This document shows positions 1 through 10,320 of a stretch of DNA of 64,000 nt, piece after piece. The notes under the pieces are model-generated. The model searched no databases. It saw only the letters and a list, made by a program, of their open reading frames with translations, and was not told the DNA's origin. Origin of the DNA: Echinarachnius parma (Eukaryota; Echinodermata; Echinoidea; Clypeasteroida; Echinarachniidae); NCBI GenBank assembly GCA_037951105.1, contig JBAMJV010003005.1, positions 46,933 to 110,932 of the forward strand, given 5' to 3'. The position numbers were made by a program, and so were the translations under genes. Numbering within the stretch: the first letter of the stretch is position 1; each line of letters opens with the position of its first letter.

Positions 1-47
1 CTAGCGGGCATGATGTCTGGCAGGGCACCGTCCAGTGCTTCAGGTAC

Positions 48-686
48 TGTTGCTGCAGTAGATGCAGTAGTTTTGTTACGTAATTGCGATGCGCTCGCCA
101 TTTGTATTGTTACGTCAAAGTTGTAGATACTGTATTTATACGTCATACGTAAGCGCATGTTTAGTTTAGCGCGATATATGCGTATATTTTGAAAGAAAGT
201 AAATTTAAACTGAAAATACTAGAAGACGAAACAACGTAAAGTTAAAGACACGTTCTAAAGAGTCATCGCAAGTTTATATATTCAAGTGCAGCTATAGGAG
301 CCAAATTAGTAAGTTTTATTACATTAATTGCATTTAATTGTTGTGCATGCCTTCTAAAGCTTTATATAGTGTTGTTATAACTGCATATAAATTATCTGAT
401 TTCATGTTTAATCTTTTGTAGAATATTGTTCTGTTAATCTATATACCGTAATGCCATGAATGCAAAGTATTGTTTATGTTTTTGTTTGTTTTATCTATTC
501 TGTTATAGATTGTCATCTGTATCTATCAACTGTATCTATGTACCACACTCACCAAACACTTTCTACAAACCAACAATAAACTGTTTAATTCTTCAACTTC
601 AACTTCTATATTCTAATTATCTATCTGTGTGAACGTGTGATATGATACCGAATGACAACCAAAACTCCTCAAGTGAGGCAGCCACA
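48..686 (+). mobile_element. Solo LTR, family A, copy 1
   Basis: A 639-bp segment starts TGTTGCTGCAG and ends GCAGCCACA, the TG...CA form of an LTR. It is flanked on both sides by GGTAC (43-47 and 687-691), a 5-bp target-site duplication as made by retroviral-type integrases. A poly(A)-signal-like AATAAA lies near 576. A second copy lies at 6029-6645 with its own different duplication. No primer binding site or internal coding region adjoins it, so it is a solo LTR left by recombination. The element interrupts a host repeat: 1-47 plus 687 onward resembles 1026-1080. The orientation rests only on the poly(A) signal. Confidence 0.85.
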
Positions 687-761
687 GGTACCAAGATGTC
701 AATTTTGGCGAGGAGGTGTCCGCGAGGAAAATCACTGTCATCAACATAAACTGCAACTTAG

Positions 762-992
762 AAAAACAGAGCATGGGATGCAATCGCGGAGAAGGTTTCG
801 GGGGTTAGTGCAACCAATATGAAGGCAGAATCAAAAAAGAAATACGCACGAAGAAAACGTGAGATGCAGGCCACTGGTGGTGGTCCACCACCACCACCTT
901 TAAGTGACATAGACATGAAGCTTGTGAGTTTTCTCAGAGAAGTGGCAGTCGATGGTGTGAAGAGGTTTGGAGGTGACATTTCATCCACCTGA
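762..992 (+). pseudogene. Myb/SANT-like DNA-binding protein relic (Harbinger accessory ORF type)
   Basis: The plus-strand frame reads KNRAWDAIAEKVSGV, then KKKYARRKREMQATGGG followed by five prolines, SDIDMKLVSFLREVAV and GDIS before a stop. The tryptophan-containing helix, the basic KKK segment and the RREM.ATGGGPPPPPL linker are hallmarks of Myb/SANT-like proteins encoded beside Harbinger/PIF transposases and of their domesticated relatives. In that family the protein binds DNA and brings the transposase into the nucleus. No upstream start or complete domain is present, so this is a fragment. Harbinger pieces follow at 2.6-4.5 and 8.7 kb, which supports the assignment. Confidence 0.55.
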
Positions 993-2049
993 GCGCCTCA
1001 GAGTGAGGAGGATGCAATAGGAACTCTAGCGGGCATGGTGTCTGGCAGGGCACCATCCAGTGCTTCAGGCACCAAGATGTGAATGTATGTGTGTTTGTCT
1101 GTGAATGTGTACGGTAAACACAGATTATATAATTGAAAAACTCATTACCATGACCTTGACTACGAGGACTTTTATTCTGAAAATTTGGGCTAAACCAGCC
1201 TTTAAAAAAAAAATCATAAACAAATCAACAGCTGATGAATTAAAATCAATATAAATAAATCTCACTCCAAAAAATAGAATCAATTGAATACATTCTGCAA
1301 CTGTATGCTCCACATCAAATAGGAAAAGGAAGTATTGACAAACAAATCATGCCATCGAATCAAAGAAACAAAATCAAATTTGAAAAAAGGAAATCGCAAA
1401 TATCAAATGTAACATATAGCGTGTGAAATTGTCAACATTACAGATCTACTCTTCGCTCAAGCTGCAGTTCACGATTAAGCTCCACAGGAGAGGAACTATC
1501 AAGACTGGCTTCTACACTGAAATCATTCCCTTGCTGCAACGAAGAGTCATTTCCATGCTATCATTTTGTGTGTGTGTTACACATGCTTAATATATTTATT
1601 TGCCATAGGATGATTCATTAATATTAATATTTATTTATATATTTGCTTTTAAGTATTATTAATAATCATAATAATAATAATCATTATTGTTATTATTTCA
1701 ACAAAACTACATGTTGCCAGTTGGAGACACATTTCCTTGTTTTATGAATTAGTCTCCAAACAAAAGATTTGACTGGCACTGAAGCTAACAAACGAGCATT
1801 TCAAACTCACTTCATTTTCTAAAATGCGCGTTTCCCTTGCAGCACAGGTGCTGCAGCACAGGTGCTGAGTCACACTGTAGCTGCTGGCATATATACACAC
1901 ACTGCCAATTTGGATCGCTGTCGAGTAATGCGGCAGATACTGCTGAATTTGTTTTAAAAAGTAAATGATTTGTTTGACTCACTTAATTCCAGAACGAAAA
2001 AAGAAACTAGAGATTTAAGACGGCCTGTTCAGGAAGGGACCAACCACCT
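993..2049. other. Non-coding spacer with simple repeats
   Basis: No supportable coding region is present. It contains a second copy (1026-1080) of the sequence that was split by the LTR at 48-686. There is an ATA/ATT-rich tract around 1610-1700 and a 14-bp direct repeat (GCAGCACAGGTGCT twice) near 1841-1867. Confidence 0.5.
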
Positions 2050-2134
2050 GCATATCTGGACCACATCAAGGGAATGGATTAAACACTGGAGGATCCTTAG
2101 CAAGTCAGAAGTGTACTTTCCAAATTGATGGATT

Positions 2135-2572
2135 TTGACACTTTCCTCCAAAATAGGTATTTGGAATTTTCTCCACCAGGAGGCAGATTTTGAATTTCTG
2201 AACCAGGATTGCCTTGAGAATTTATTCCCACAGACACGGAGTAGCCCTTATGACTTCCAGTCTTCTTTGAAGTCTGTAATGGTGGATATGTTAATGCAAG
2301 GAACTGGAGGGCCGAATTGCATGCAGGACATGGACAGCTTTGTTCTAGATCTGTCTGATATCCAATCCTCATCATATTCTTTACGATCTTGTTTTATTGC
2401 TCAAGGAAACATTGACACATCAATTTCGATCATTGAAATGAATGTTCTTGCATACATCGGAGGCTACCTAATCAGAAGAGTAGGACGGTGGCATGTCTGT
2501 CAAATGTGTAAGTTATCAAATCCCACTCGGGTTTTGACAGATGCAAGACATGTTTTCATCCACCTTTAGCAG
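2135..2572 (+). pseudogene. P-element/THAP9-like transposase C-terminal relic
   Basis: A 144-residue open frame contains LNQDCLENLF about 25 residues in and, near its end, EMNVLAYIGGYLIRRVGRWHVCQMC. The N-Q-D-xLENxF motif and the (L/V)xYxxGYLxRK...C..C segment are typical of the C-terminal half of P-element transposases and the THAP9 family, which cut and paste DNA. The THAP domain and GTP-binding region are missing, so the piece cannot be active. The same NQDCLENLFS-type motif recurs near 3703-3735 inside the neighbouring repeat array. P-type identity is inferred from the motifs only. Confidence 0.6.
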
Positions 2573-3720
2573 AGCTGCCAACCTTGAAGGAATGCTGGAA
2601 TGTCAAATGTCATTGGAGCCATTGATTGCACACATACACACATGTATGCACGCAAGCACCCAAGGAATAGAATAGCAAGTAGATTATGAAAGGTATTACC
2701 ATACATTGATCATTGAATTATTTTGTTTTATGACGAGAATGTAATTTGGATATTACTATATTGTCAAGTTCAATTAGGGAGCACATATTTCAGCAAGTAG
2801 CCCCTTCCAGAATATGTGCAGCGACGTGGGAGGGTTCAGCCAGCCGACACAGCAAGATAGTAGCTGCTCACATGATGTACTTGGTCCAAAGAGCTGTGAC
2901 TGAGGAGAGAGCATGTTTTCAGGGATAGATTGCATCCATTGGATGTATATATGTTGACACAGAGATGTTGAAAAAGTACCGTTTTATGAGTGGAGTAGAA
3001 AAAATCATAGAATTGCTACAGGCTGACCTTGAGTTCACAACAAAGAGAATTAGCCACGCCCTTCTGTGATGACTCAAGAATGTTTGCGGCGATGTGGGAG
3101 GGTTTAGCCAGTCGACACAGAGCAAGATAGATCGATGTTTAAAAAATATTGTTTTATGCGTGATGGAGTGGTTAAGATCACAAAATTGCTACAGGCTGAC
3201 CTTGAGTGCACAACAAACAGATTTAGCCACGTTCTTCTGTGACGAGTCACAAATGTTTGCGTCGATATGGGAGGGTTTTAGCCAGTCGACACAGAGCAAG
3301 ATAGACGCTAAGGCAGCTAGAGGCCAGAGATCATCAATTTTGAGCAATGCGGCACAAAGGCCAAGTTTGCTGCTGTAGCGGGAATGCCAAATGTCGCTGG
3401 AGCCATCAATTGCACACACGTATGCATGCAAGCACCCAATTAGGAATAGAATAATAGCAAATAGATTGCACAAGGTATTACCAGTGATTATTGCATTGTT
3501 TTGACCAGAGCAAGATAGTGGCTGCTGTTACAGACGCTTTGGCAGCTCGAGCACCAGACTTCATCAATTTCTGGCAATAAAGGTTGTAAACGTTCAAGCT
3601 ATCATAAATGCAGATCTGCAATTTATCAATGTAATTGTAGCAAAGTGGGCATTTTCTTCACCAGGATGCAGAACTTAAATTTCTCTTTTATGAACATATT
3701 TAGTCAGGACTGCCTGGAGA
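2573..3720 (+). pseudogene. Degenerate Harbinger/PIF transposase fragments
   Basis: Two stretches (about 2590-2680 and 3379-3450) encode versions of GMPNVAGAINCTHVCMQAP, which matches the region around the first catalytic aspartate of Harbinger DDE transposases (consensus like PGVIGAIDGTHVxIxAP). The catalytic Asp is Asn here. Three stretches (about 2815, 3090 and 3265) encode CGDVGGFSQSTQSKI-like helix-turn-helix sequence. Near 3510-3570 the frame reads SKIVAAVTDALAARAPDFINF, the canonical helix that follows that motif. Frameshifts and stops separate all pieces. Duplicated blocks show local amplification. Confidence 0.7.
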
Positions 3721-4490
3721 ATCTGTTCAGCCATGTGGAAGGCTTCAGTCAACCGACACAGGGTAAGATAGTAGCCCGTAGGGCAGCTAGTATAGGCAGG
3801 ATGAAGAAATAAGATGCCAATAACGGAGGGAACTGGCCTATCCCTGTGGAGCTGCAGGTGGCAGGCTGCTTATGATTCTTGGCAAGTGGCACCTTCCACA
3901 ATATTTGCAGGAATGTAGGAGGATTTAGTCAACCAATACAGGGCAAGATAATGGCTGCAGGGTAACTAGGCAGGATGAAGAAATAAGATGGCAATAACGG
4001 AGGGAACTGGCCTATCCCTGTGGAGTGGAGGTGGCAGGCTGCTTACGGTTCTTGGCAAGTGGCTCCTTCCAGAATGTTTGCGGAGATGTAGGAGGATTTA
4101 GTCAACCGACACAGGGCAAGATAGTGGCTGCAGGGTAACTAGGCAGGATGAAGAAATAAGATGGCAATAATGGAGGGAGAGGGCCTATCCCTGTGGAGTT
4201 GCAGGTGGCAGGCTGCTTACAGTTCTTGGCAAGTGGCTCCTTCCAGAATGTTTGTGGAGATGTAGGAGGATTTAGTCAACCAACACAGGGCAAGATAGTG
4301 GCTGCAGGGTAGCTAGGCAGGAGGAAGAAATAAAATGGTAATATGGGATGGAGAGGGCCTATCCCTGTGGAGGTGCAGGTCGCAAGCTGCTTACGGTTCT
4401 TGGCAAGTGGCTCCTTCCAGAATGTTTGCAGGAATGTAGGAGGATTTAGTCAACCAACACAGGGCAAGATGGTGGCTGCAGGGGAGCTTG
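3721..4490 (+). repeat. Tandem array built on a Harbinger transposase helix-turn-helix segment
   Basis: The phrase (A/T)GTAGGAGGATTTAGTCAACC with ACACAGGGCAAGAT recurs near 3735, 3913, 4085, 4258 and 4430, a period of about 172-178 bp. Each unit also carries GAAATAAGATGGCAATA and CCTATCCCTGTGGAG blocks. Translated, the shared core reads NVCGDVGGFSQPTQGKIVAA, so each unit contains a short stretch of transposase coding sequence plus spacer. Divergence between units is low to moderate. The array is no longer coding. Confidence 0.8.
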
Positions 4491-5435
4491 GCAGGATGAA
4501 GGAATAAGAAATGTCTTGATAAATATGAAATATCCTAACAAACTTATAGAAGGAGGCATAACAAAAGCCATTCAACAGGAAACCAAAGAATTCAGATAAA
4601 GAGAGAGCAAGAAAAATCAAGTGATATAATTCTGTTTGTTCACATAATTCATCCCAATAATATTGATGTACCAAATTGTACAGAATATGATTCCTGTTAT
4701 ACTGAATGATGAGATTATGAAGAAAGCAATGAAGCACACAATGGATATGAAGTCCATTGGTCACATTTCAATGCGCTTCTCAGTTGTATTATTTCATGTG
4801 GATATTTAAGTTATTGTGTTATCATGAAAAATTGCAGATCAAGTTCAACTTAAATTATACAAAAAAGTTCCTTCTACAAGAATACCCAGCAAAACATCAG
4901 AATACATAAAGCAATTATTAAAGGACAATCCCGAGAATTACAAGACTTACAAACACAAAGAAAGAAATCGCAAGCAAGAAAGTTATGAACCGGAAAGATT
5001 GTCATCACCATCCATACAGAGAAAACAGCACAGGAAATGGGCAGGCCAATCAAAAACAAAGACAGCGTGATAATGGCACAGAGAAAAGGATCGAGAGGCA
5101 TGATGCAAATTGGTAAAAAAACAAAATCAAACATCTATCAATGCAGGAGAGAAAAGAATACTTCAGGGGGAAAATGGCAGAGAGCAGGCAAAGGATATCA
5201 GATCAGAAGAAGTCAGCAACAACAGGGAATGACTGAGAAAGAAACATGAAATAGATCAACAAAGCAATACCACATGATCCAAATGAAAAAGAGGATGTCT
5301 ATTTCAACCCACCAACAAGCACAAGCAAATCATCACTTTTAATATTCTAGTAATTACTCAGCCGTACAACATTCATTTACCATAATAGTATTGCGATAAG
5401 TGTCATTATGGTAAATTTAGATTTAACTTAACCAT
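4491..5435. other. Spacer without recognisable gene
   Basis: AT-rich sequence. Short open frames occur on both strands but have no recognisable motif, codon pattern or splice context. No repeat structure is obvious. Confidence 0.45.
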
Positions 5436-5651
5436 CAGTACTGTTGCCCGGAGCTGGTTCCTGCTAGTCGCCAACTAGCGCAGCATCATGATCCGGCTAG
5501 CGGCTGGAGGCCAGGCAAAGGCTGGGCTGGAAAGATGTACTCTTAGTCCTCTCAGAGTCCTAGGCTGCAACCTACCAGCAAATTAGCCATCGATGCTGCT
5601 GGATGGGCGACTAGCAGGAATTACATGTAGCTGCCCCGGGCAACAGTACTG
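5436..5651. mobile_element. Foldback element with 16-bp terminal inverted repeats
   Basis: The segment begins CAGTACTGTTGCCCGG and ends with its exact reverse complement CCGGGCAACAGTACTG. Subterminal sequence (CCTGCTAGTCGCC against GGCGACTAGCAGG) is also inverted. There is no open frame. This is the form of a short non-autonomous DNA transposon (MITE). I could not see a convincing target-site duplication, so the superfamily is unassigned. Confidence 0.7.
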
Positions 5652-5693
5652 ACAGGCAAGTATAGTGCACATTTTTCCAACCTTTAGGAGTAC

Positions 5694-5890
5694 ATGCCTC
5701 ACCTCAAACACTACCTCAAGGGGACTTCAGCCTGCATTCCAATTACTCTCACAGGGAAATACAGGAGTGTCCATAGAGTGCTAATGATCAAGCGAGAGAT
5801 CGAAAGCTACTTGATGGAGACCCTTAACTCCCTGGTCAGCGGCCTTTCTCAGGAGAAGCAGGGGGTGTATTCTGAAGTTAAAATTTATTT
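5694..5890 (+). other. Short open frame of unknown origin
   Basis: The frame starts MPHLKHYLKGTSACIPITL and continues with IKREIESYLMETLNSLVSG. It has the charged, helix-rich look of transposon protein rather than random translation. I cannot name a family. It ends where an inverted repeat begins, so it is probably a truncated relic. Confidence 0.25.
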
Positions 5891-5990
5891 CATCTACATC
5901 ATATCTACGTCACTAAAATATTACACTAGTACTTAAGGAAGAGCGATTTGCTAAAATATATTTTAGTGACGTAGATATGACGTAGATACA
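5891..5990. repeat. Inverted repeat with CRE-like TGACGT ends
   Basis: ATATCTACGTCACTAAAATAT on the left is mirrored by ATATTTTAGTGACGTAGATAT on the right across a spacer of about 30 bp. This forms a strong hairpin just upstream of the second solo LTR. It is probably a small foldback element. Confidence 0.6.
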
Positions 5991-6028
5991 ATAATAACTT
6001 TAAATCGTTTTCAGGACTGTGCCATCAT

Positions 6029-6645
6029 TGTTACTGCAGTCGTTGCAGTAAGAGTGTTACGTAATTGCGCAGCACCCGCCTTTTGTATTGCACAGTTGTG
6101 AAATAAGCGCATATAAATGTTAGCGCTATGTATGCGTATATTTTGAAAGAAAACTCTTTTAAACTGAAAAGAATCCAAACATGAAAACGTAAAGTAAACA
6201 AAACATTATTACACGTAACCAGTCAAGTCATTATTCAAGTTCTCATCAGGAGCCAAAGAGTAAGTTTAATAGCATAAATTGCACATTTGTATGAATCATT
6301 ATATTGTTGCATGCCTCACAAAGCTTAATTCAGTATTATTAATATTATGACATAATAAGTTTATAAAGTACGGTAACTGATTTCATGTTTACACTTGCTG
6401 AGTGTATTCCGTGAATTTGCATAATTCAAAGTATTAATTATGTTTTTTAAATTTTTTATCTGAACCTATTATTGATTGTCATCTATATCTTTGTACATCA
6501 CATCAAAGCAATACTTTCTTTGAACATATAATAAACTCTTAACAAAGTAACCTCAAGCATCCTCATTTCTTTATAACTTCTCTGTGTGATCTGTGATGTC
6601 GGATATTGAATGACACTGAAACTCCTCAAGTATGAGGCAGCCACA
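6029..6645 (+). mobile_element. Solo LTR, family A, copy 2
   Basis: A 617-bp relative of the LTR at 48-686, starting TGTTACTGCAG and ending GCAGCCACA. It is bounded by ATCAT on both sides (6024-6028 and 6646-6650), an independent 5-bp duplication. Shared landmarks include TGTATTGCAC/TGTATTGTTAC, GCGTATATTTTGAAAGAAA, a mid-element AGGAGCCAAA and an AATAAACT poly(A) signal. Each copy has its own duplication, so these are two separate insertions that each lost the internal region, not the two ends of one provirus. Confidence 0.85.
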
Positions 6646-6723
6646 ATCATCATATTCTTTGCAGAGTCAGACATGAAGTACGTCAGATCAGAAGCGGATG
6701 AATTTTCAGCTGAAGTTGAGTCT

Positions 6724-7382
6724 GGGGGTGTTTCACAAAGATGGTAAAGTTGAACTTAAATTTTAGGTTGCGACTTAAAATTATGGAAAGCTGTTTATTC
6801 CTGTATACAATTTGATCATTATTTTGAAAATAAAACATACGATTTGTTTTAAAAGCATAACTTTATTTCCCATTATCAAGGAGATTTGATATTCTTGATG
6901 TAAAATTCAATTTAAATAAAATTTTCATTATGACGTCACAATAACAATGTTTACTTCGGACTGTCGCAGCTAACTCAAAAGAAGATGTTATAAATTTTGA
7001 CCCTACATTTGAATTTGTTTGTGCATTTGGGTACTAGATAGTCAAGCTCTTAAAAAAAGGGGGCATAATATGATCATGGTGCGGATATCGGAGTAAAAAA
7101 ATACATTAGATCAACGTACTCGATGCATAGCACAAGGTGATCAGCGAATTTTGACTCTTGAATCATCAATCGTCGCATATTTTTTGTTAATTTACCCAAT
7201 GTGCGTCTTCTGCAGGATGTTTTGCTTGACAACAGACATGTTGAACCAATAAGTTACCAGCGCACTTCCAAGCATGACCATTTTAAAAATTCTGCACCTG
7301 GAAGAAACACCTGCGCTCAACCAACCGAGATCGACGCACTTCACACCCATTGTGACGTCATACTGTTCAAGGAATTGTCATA
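6724..7382. mobile_element. Partial copy of the GGGGGTGTTTCAC foldback family, then spacer
   Basis: GGGGGTGTTTCACAAAGAT at 6726 opens a segment resembling the left arm of the complete element at 35729-36058, including ATTATGGAAAGC. The right arm is missing. The remaining spacer has no recognisable gene. Confidence 0.45.
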
Positions 7383-7684
7383 ATGGCAAATATTGTTAAC
7401 TTAAAGGTTAACCAATTGCAACAGGAGTTGCAAAAGTGTGGTTTGGACAAGCGAGGATCTATACTGGTACAATGATTAAGCGCAGCCATTGAAAATGAAT
7501 CTGACAATGATGACGTGGCTGTTGAGCCTGATGAGAGCCTGAACGGAGAGAGTGATCTGCTAGCGAAGATCTTCAGAGAAGTCTCAGAAATCAATAGATT
7601 AAAATGTCTTGAGAGGAGGTTTGATGACAGTAATAGAGAGCAGAGCAGAGGAAAGAGGGGATGCTTCCCTCCAGGGCCCCGTTG
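7383..7684 (+). pseudogene. SAP-domain protein relic
   Basis: An ATG at 7383 opens MANIVNLKVNQLQQELQKCG followed by LDKRGS and a stop near 7471. After an indel, SAAIENESDNDDVAV and KIFREVSEINRLKCLERRFDD continue in another frame. The L..LxxxLxxxGLxxxGxxxxLxxRL pattern is a SAP DNA-binding motif of about 35 residues. Such SAP-plus-coiled-coil openings are common in proteins of invertebrate mobile elements. The frame is ended by insertion of a foldback element. It has no function in this state. Confidence 0.5.
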
Positions 7685-7828
7685 CAGAAAGAGATACAAT
7701 CGATTGTAAGTTGCAATTAATTGTAAGTCAGATCACGTGTTATAGCTGCGCAAATCTGATTGGTTGAAACGCCTAAATTTTCTGACTTACGATCAATCGT
7801 AACTTACAATCGATTGTATCTCTTTCTG
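7685..7828. mobile_element. Foldback element CAGAAAGAG...CTCTTTCTG
   Basis: CAGAAAGAGATACAATCGAT pairs with ATCGATTGTATCTCTTTCTG at the other end, and an inner pair (CTTACAAT-type) extends the arms. The core CTGATTGGTTGAAACGC resembles the core of the element at 24344-24477, so the two are probably one MITE family. It interrupts the SAP-domain relic. Confidence 0.7.
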
Positions 7829-7879
7829 GTCTGATAGAGATGATTTCTCCCCCTGCTGAATTCCGTCTACCAAAAACCT

Positions 7880-8070
7880 TTGGAAAGACTGACCAGTAAC
7901 GCGCACTTTATCCGTTATGCGCCGTTTATAATCGCGCTGACGCTTGGAAAATATATGTTTTGCGCTTATTAATAACAAATTTGTTATTGTATTAATTATT
8001 TATATCATTCTGATCTTTGCCATTATAAGCAAGTGGGCGAGTTTGTGTATCTCTCCATGTAGGGAGACTA
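7880..8070. repeat. Dispersed LTR-like fragment, family B
   Basis: Contains TTATGCGCCGTTTATAATCG, ATATGTTTTGCGC and TTAATAACAAATTTGTTATT, then CTGATCTTTGCCATTATAAG and AAGTGGGCGA. The same run occurs at 12418-12600 and 13085-13290. The copies at 12.4 and 19.6 kb suggest an LTR of a Gypsy-type element. This copy is truncated at both ends. Confidence 0.55.
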
Positions 8071-8452
8071 CCAAAATATGAGCCGCGAAGTCTGGGTACA
8101 ACAGGAACTTCGGAGGATCTACCTGTCCAACGAAAGAAAAGACTTTTGAGAAAATGAGGAGGGAGTCCTTACTCCTCTTTCAGGAGACTCAGAGTAGCGA
8201 GGTCACGCGAGCACGCGTAAGAGAACTAGTTGAACGAGAAGAGTGCATCATCTCTTCCGAACCTAAGCGAAGTGATTGACCAGCAGAAGACTCTCATACA
8301 AGAGCTTACAAACGTGAGGAATGAGGAATTTTTCCTCTACAGGATAAGATCTTTAAATTTCAAAAACATGTTTCTCCCAGCTATAGTTTTGAACATAAAA
8401 ACGCTATTGAGTATAATTTTTCTCCATACAAAGACAATATTAAATTAGAACA

Positions 8453-8718
8453 TCAATGTGCCCCTCTGGGGGGGCGTTTTATTATTTGCCATATTTGAAA
8501 GCAGTGGTAAGCACTACTGAGGTTAGAAGCAATGAGGCGCGAGAGCATTTTCCGCGATAGATCAAACCCGTTTGACAGGGGCGTCGATCTGTTCGGAAAA
8601 CACAAAGCATTGGGGGGGGGGGGGGGGGGGGCAAGCATTGTTAAAGAACAATAGCTCGCCCCACCAATGTATTGTGTTTTCCGGACAGATCGACGCCCTT
8701 GCCGTTTGATTTATATGA
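8453..8718. repeat. Inverted duplication around a poly-G tract
   Basis: GGGCGTCGATCTGTTCGGAA with AACAC (about 8580) is repeated in inverted form as GTGTTTTCCGGACAGATCGA with CGCCC (about 8672). A poly-G run of about 20 lies between the arms. The right arm is the start of a Harbinger transposase frame, so the left arm is an inverted copy of the same 5' end. Confidence 0.7.
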
Positions 8719-8911
8719 CTGGGAGATGCACAAAAAGTATCGGTTTGATAGAGATAGGGTGATGAGAATCATCAACACCCTGGAGGACATGCTGCAGCAG
8801 GAGACAGAGAGAAATCACGCACTGACCCCAGCCCAACAGGCTATGCTACATGGTCAGTGCTTGATTTTTATGAAACACCCCCCTGCTGTACTAAGTTCGA
8901 CAATAAGCTGA
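8672..8911 (+). pseudogene. Harbinger transposase N-terminal relic
   Basis: The frame reads DRSTPLPFDLYDWEMHKKYRF, then DRVMRIINTLEDMLQQETER and NHALTPAQQAML. This is the N-terminal signature of Harbinger/HARBI1-type transposases (PFDxYDxExxxKYRFxRxxxxxIxxLLExxLxxxTxRxHALTPxQQVLxALRFxATG). In that family this helix-rich region precedes the DDE nuclease. The frame loses the family motif after QQAML and ends in a TATGAAACACCCCCC foldback end. No catalytic domain follows. Confidence 0.7.
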
Positions 8912-9563
8912 TGTTCAATCTTCATTCATAATAGCTTGAATTTGCTGAAAGAAACATTTGGCGATACGGCAGAAAGAGTAAAATGAAACACCAAACAGAA
9001 TCTTGATTTCTCATTTCTAATTGTGCTGTACTCGGATCTGCCGACCGCGTAAAACTGAAGAAAAAAATGAACCCAGATGTCCGAAAAAGGGAATTTGAAA
9101 CAAACAAAATGGAAGGAATTTTGGAAATGAAATTTATTTGCAATAATATAATATTTAAAAGAAACTTTGATGTCTAATATAAATTAAGGTTCAAGGTTAA
9201 AGGTTCAGTTTATTTTGGCAAAATAAATTAGCAAAGACAATGTTGTGTTCAATGAGGCAGGTTGTTGTTAGTGCTTCTGCTTCAATACAGAATTTTGCTG
9301 CATCCTGTGCATATCCAATTATCATGAAATTGGAAATTCATGGTATACATTGTACATTACACTCACTATATGGTTGAAAATTAGGGGGAAAAGGAATATA
9401 CCAGGAAAAAAAGGAATGTTGTAATTAATTACTTGGACCTTCTTCAGTCGAATAAACCCTGACGAAGCCCTATGGGCGAAAATTCAGAAACTATGTTTTC
9501 TTACGGTGTTTTCTTTCAATTTTTGTCGAAAACAGCCAGATATCTGCGCAGAAGACTAGTATT
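8912..9563 (+). other. Spacer with hammerhead-like motif, copy 1
   Basis: No supported gene. At 9459-9481 the sequence CTGACGA, a 4-bp GCCC/GGGC hairpin with TAT loop, then GAAA, matches the conserved core order of a hammerhead ribozyme. The same motif, with the flanking TTCTTACGGTGTTTT, recurs at 14782-14804 in a Penelope-like element end. Penelope-like elements are known to carry hammerheads in their terminal repeats. I infer a Penelope-like terminal fragment here. Confidence 0.45.
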
Positions 9564-10320
9564 GTGATGTCACAATGCAAAGAAGGAAGGGATCAACAGG
9601 CTGCAGCAGTAGGAAGTGCTGATGCGGTACAAGATGGAGGTGTGACGGCAAGCATGGCAAAGGTTGAACCTACTATCAACAAAGGAGTTGGGGGCCCAGG
9701 CTGGGGCACCAGAAGAGGCTCAAACAATCGGAAGAGGGGTCTCTCTTTGACATCTGAGGATGCCCCTCCAACTCAGTTCTCTACGGTAAATTTACTCCAA
9801 GAGGCCGGTTACATTCATCTCCGCCCTCCTTTGGAAAATGTTCTGCATCGATCGTCATGGTGCTGGGATGGATTATGTGAATGCCAAGCCTGGCAGAGCA
9901 CCACAGGTTCCAGTGTCCTTGGTTGGCAGGATCTTGAATTACTGCGATCCGGATAACTATCCGCAGATGCTCTGTCCCAGCCAAGGGTGATTTTGAACGC
10001 GTGAACCGCAGACCGTGGGAGTGTCCGAGGTTGGCCTGGACCGGTCCACGGCGGAAGCCACCTGGAACCGCCAGATGATTCTCCTCGAAGCCATCGCCAA
10101 TCTAGGGCTGGCGGGGAAAGTGATTATGCTGCATCTGCAGGAGGCTGCACAATACCCCGAGGGAGTCGGGGTGCATGCACTATGTCGTGCAGTACTCCAA
10201 CGCAGATGCAGTCTGTTTCAGCGCCTCCACCTGCACTATTGTGCAGGAAATCAACGAGTGGCGCCGCATCATTCCAAACATCCATTTCGGATTCACGGAT
10301 TCACAACATTGATCGCGATA
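9564..10320 (+). pseudogene. TatD-like metal-dependent hydrolase relic
   Basis: Reading across frames, the segment gives FCIDRHG, PQVPVSLVGRILNYCDPDNY, EVGLDRSTAEATWNRQMILL, GLAGKVIMLHLQ, QRLHLHYCAG and EINEWRRIIPNIHFGFTD. The order (H/D-containing start, YCDP, E.GLDR near a Trp-x-x-Q, HL, LH..CAG, W....P..HFGFT) follows the TatD DNase/amidohydrolase barrel. These family blocks normally carry metal-binding His, Glu and Asp residues. At least two frameshifts and in-frame stops break it. The preceding 70 residues are unassigned. It could derive from a mobile element that carries a TatD module. Confidence 0.45.

Noticed and set aside
48..6645. One full LTR retrotransposon with LTRs at 48-686 and 6029-6645
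   Set aside because: Each LTR has its own different 5-bp duplication, and the sequence between them is a mixture of other repeats.
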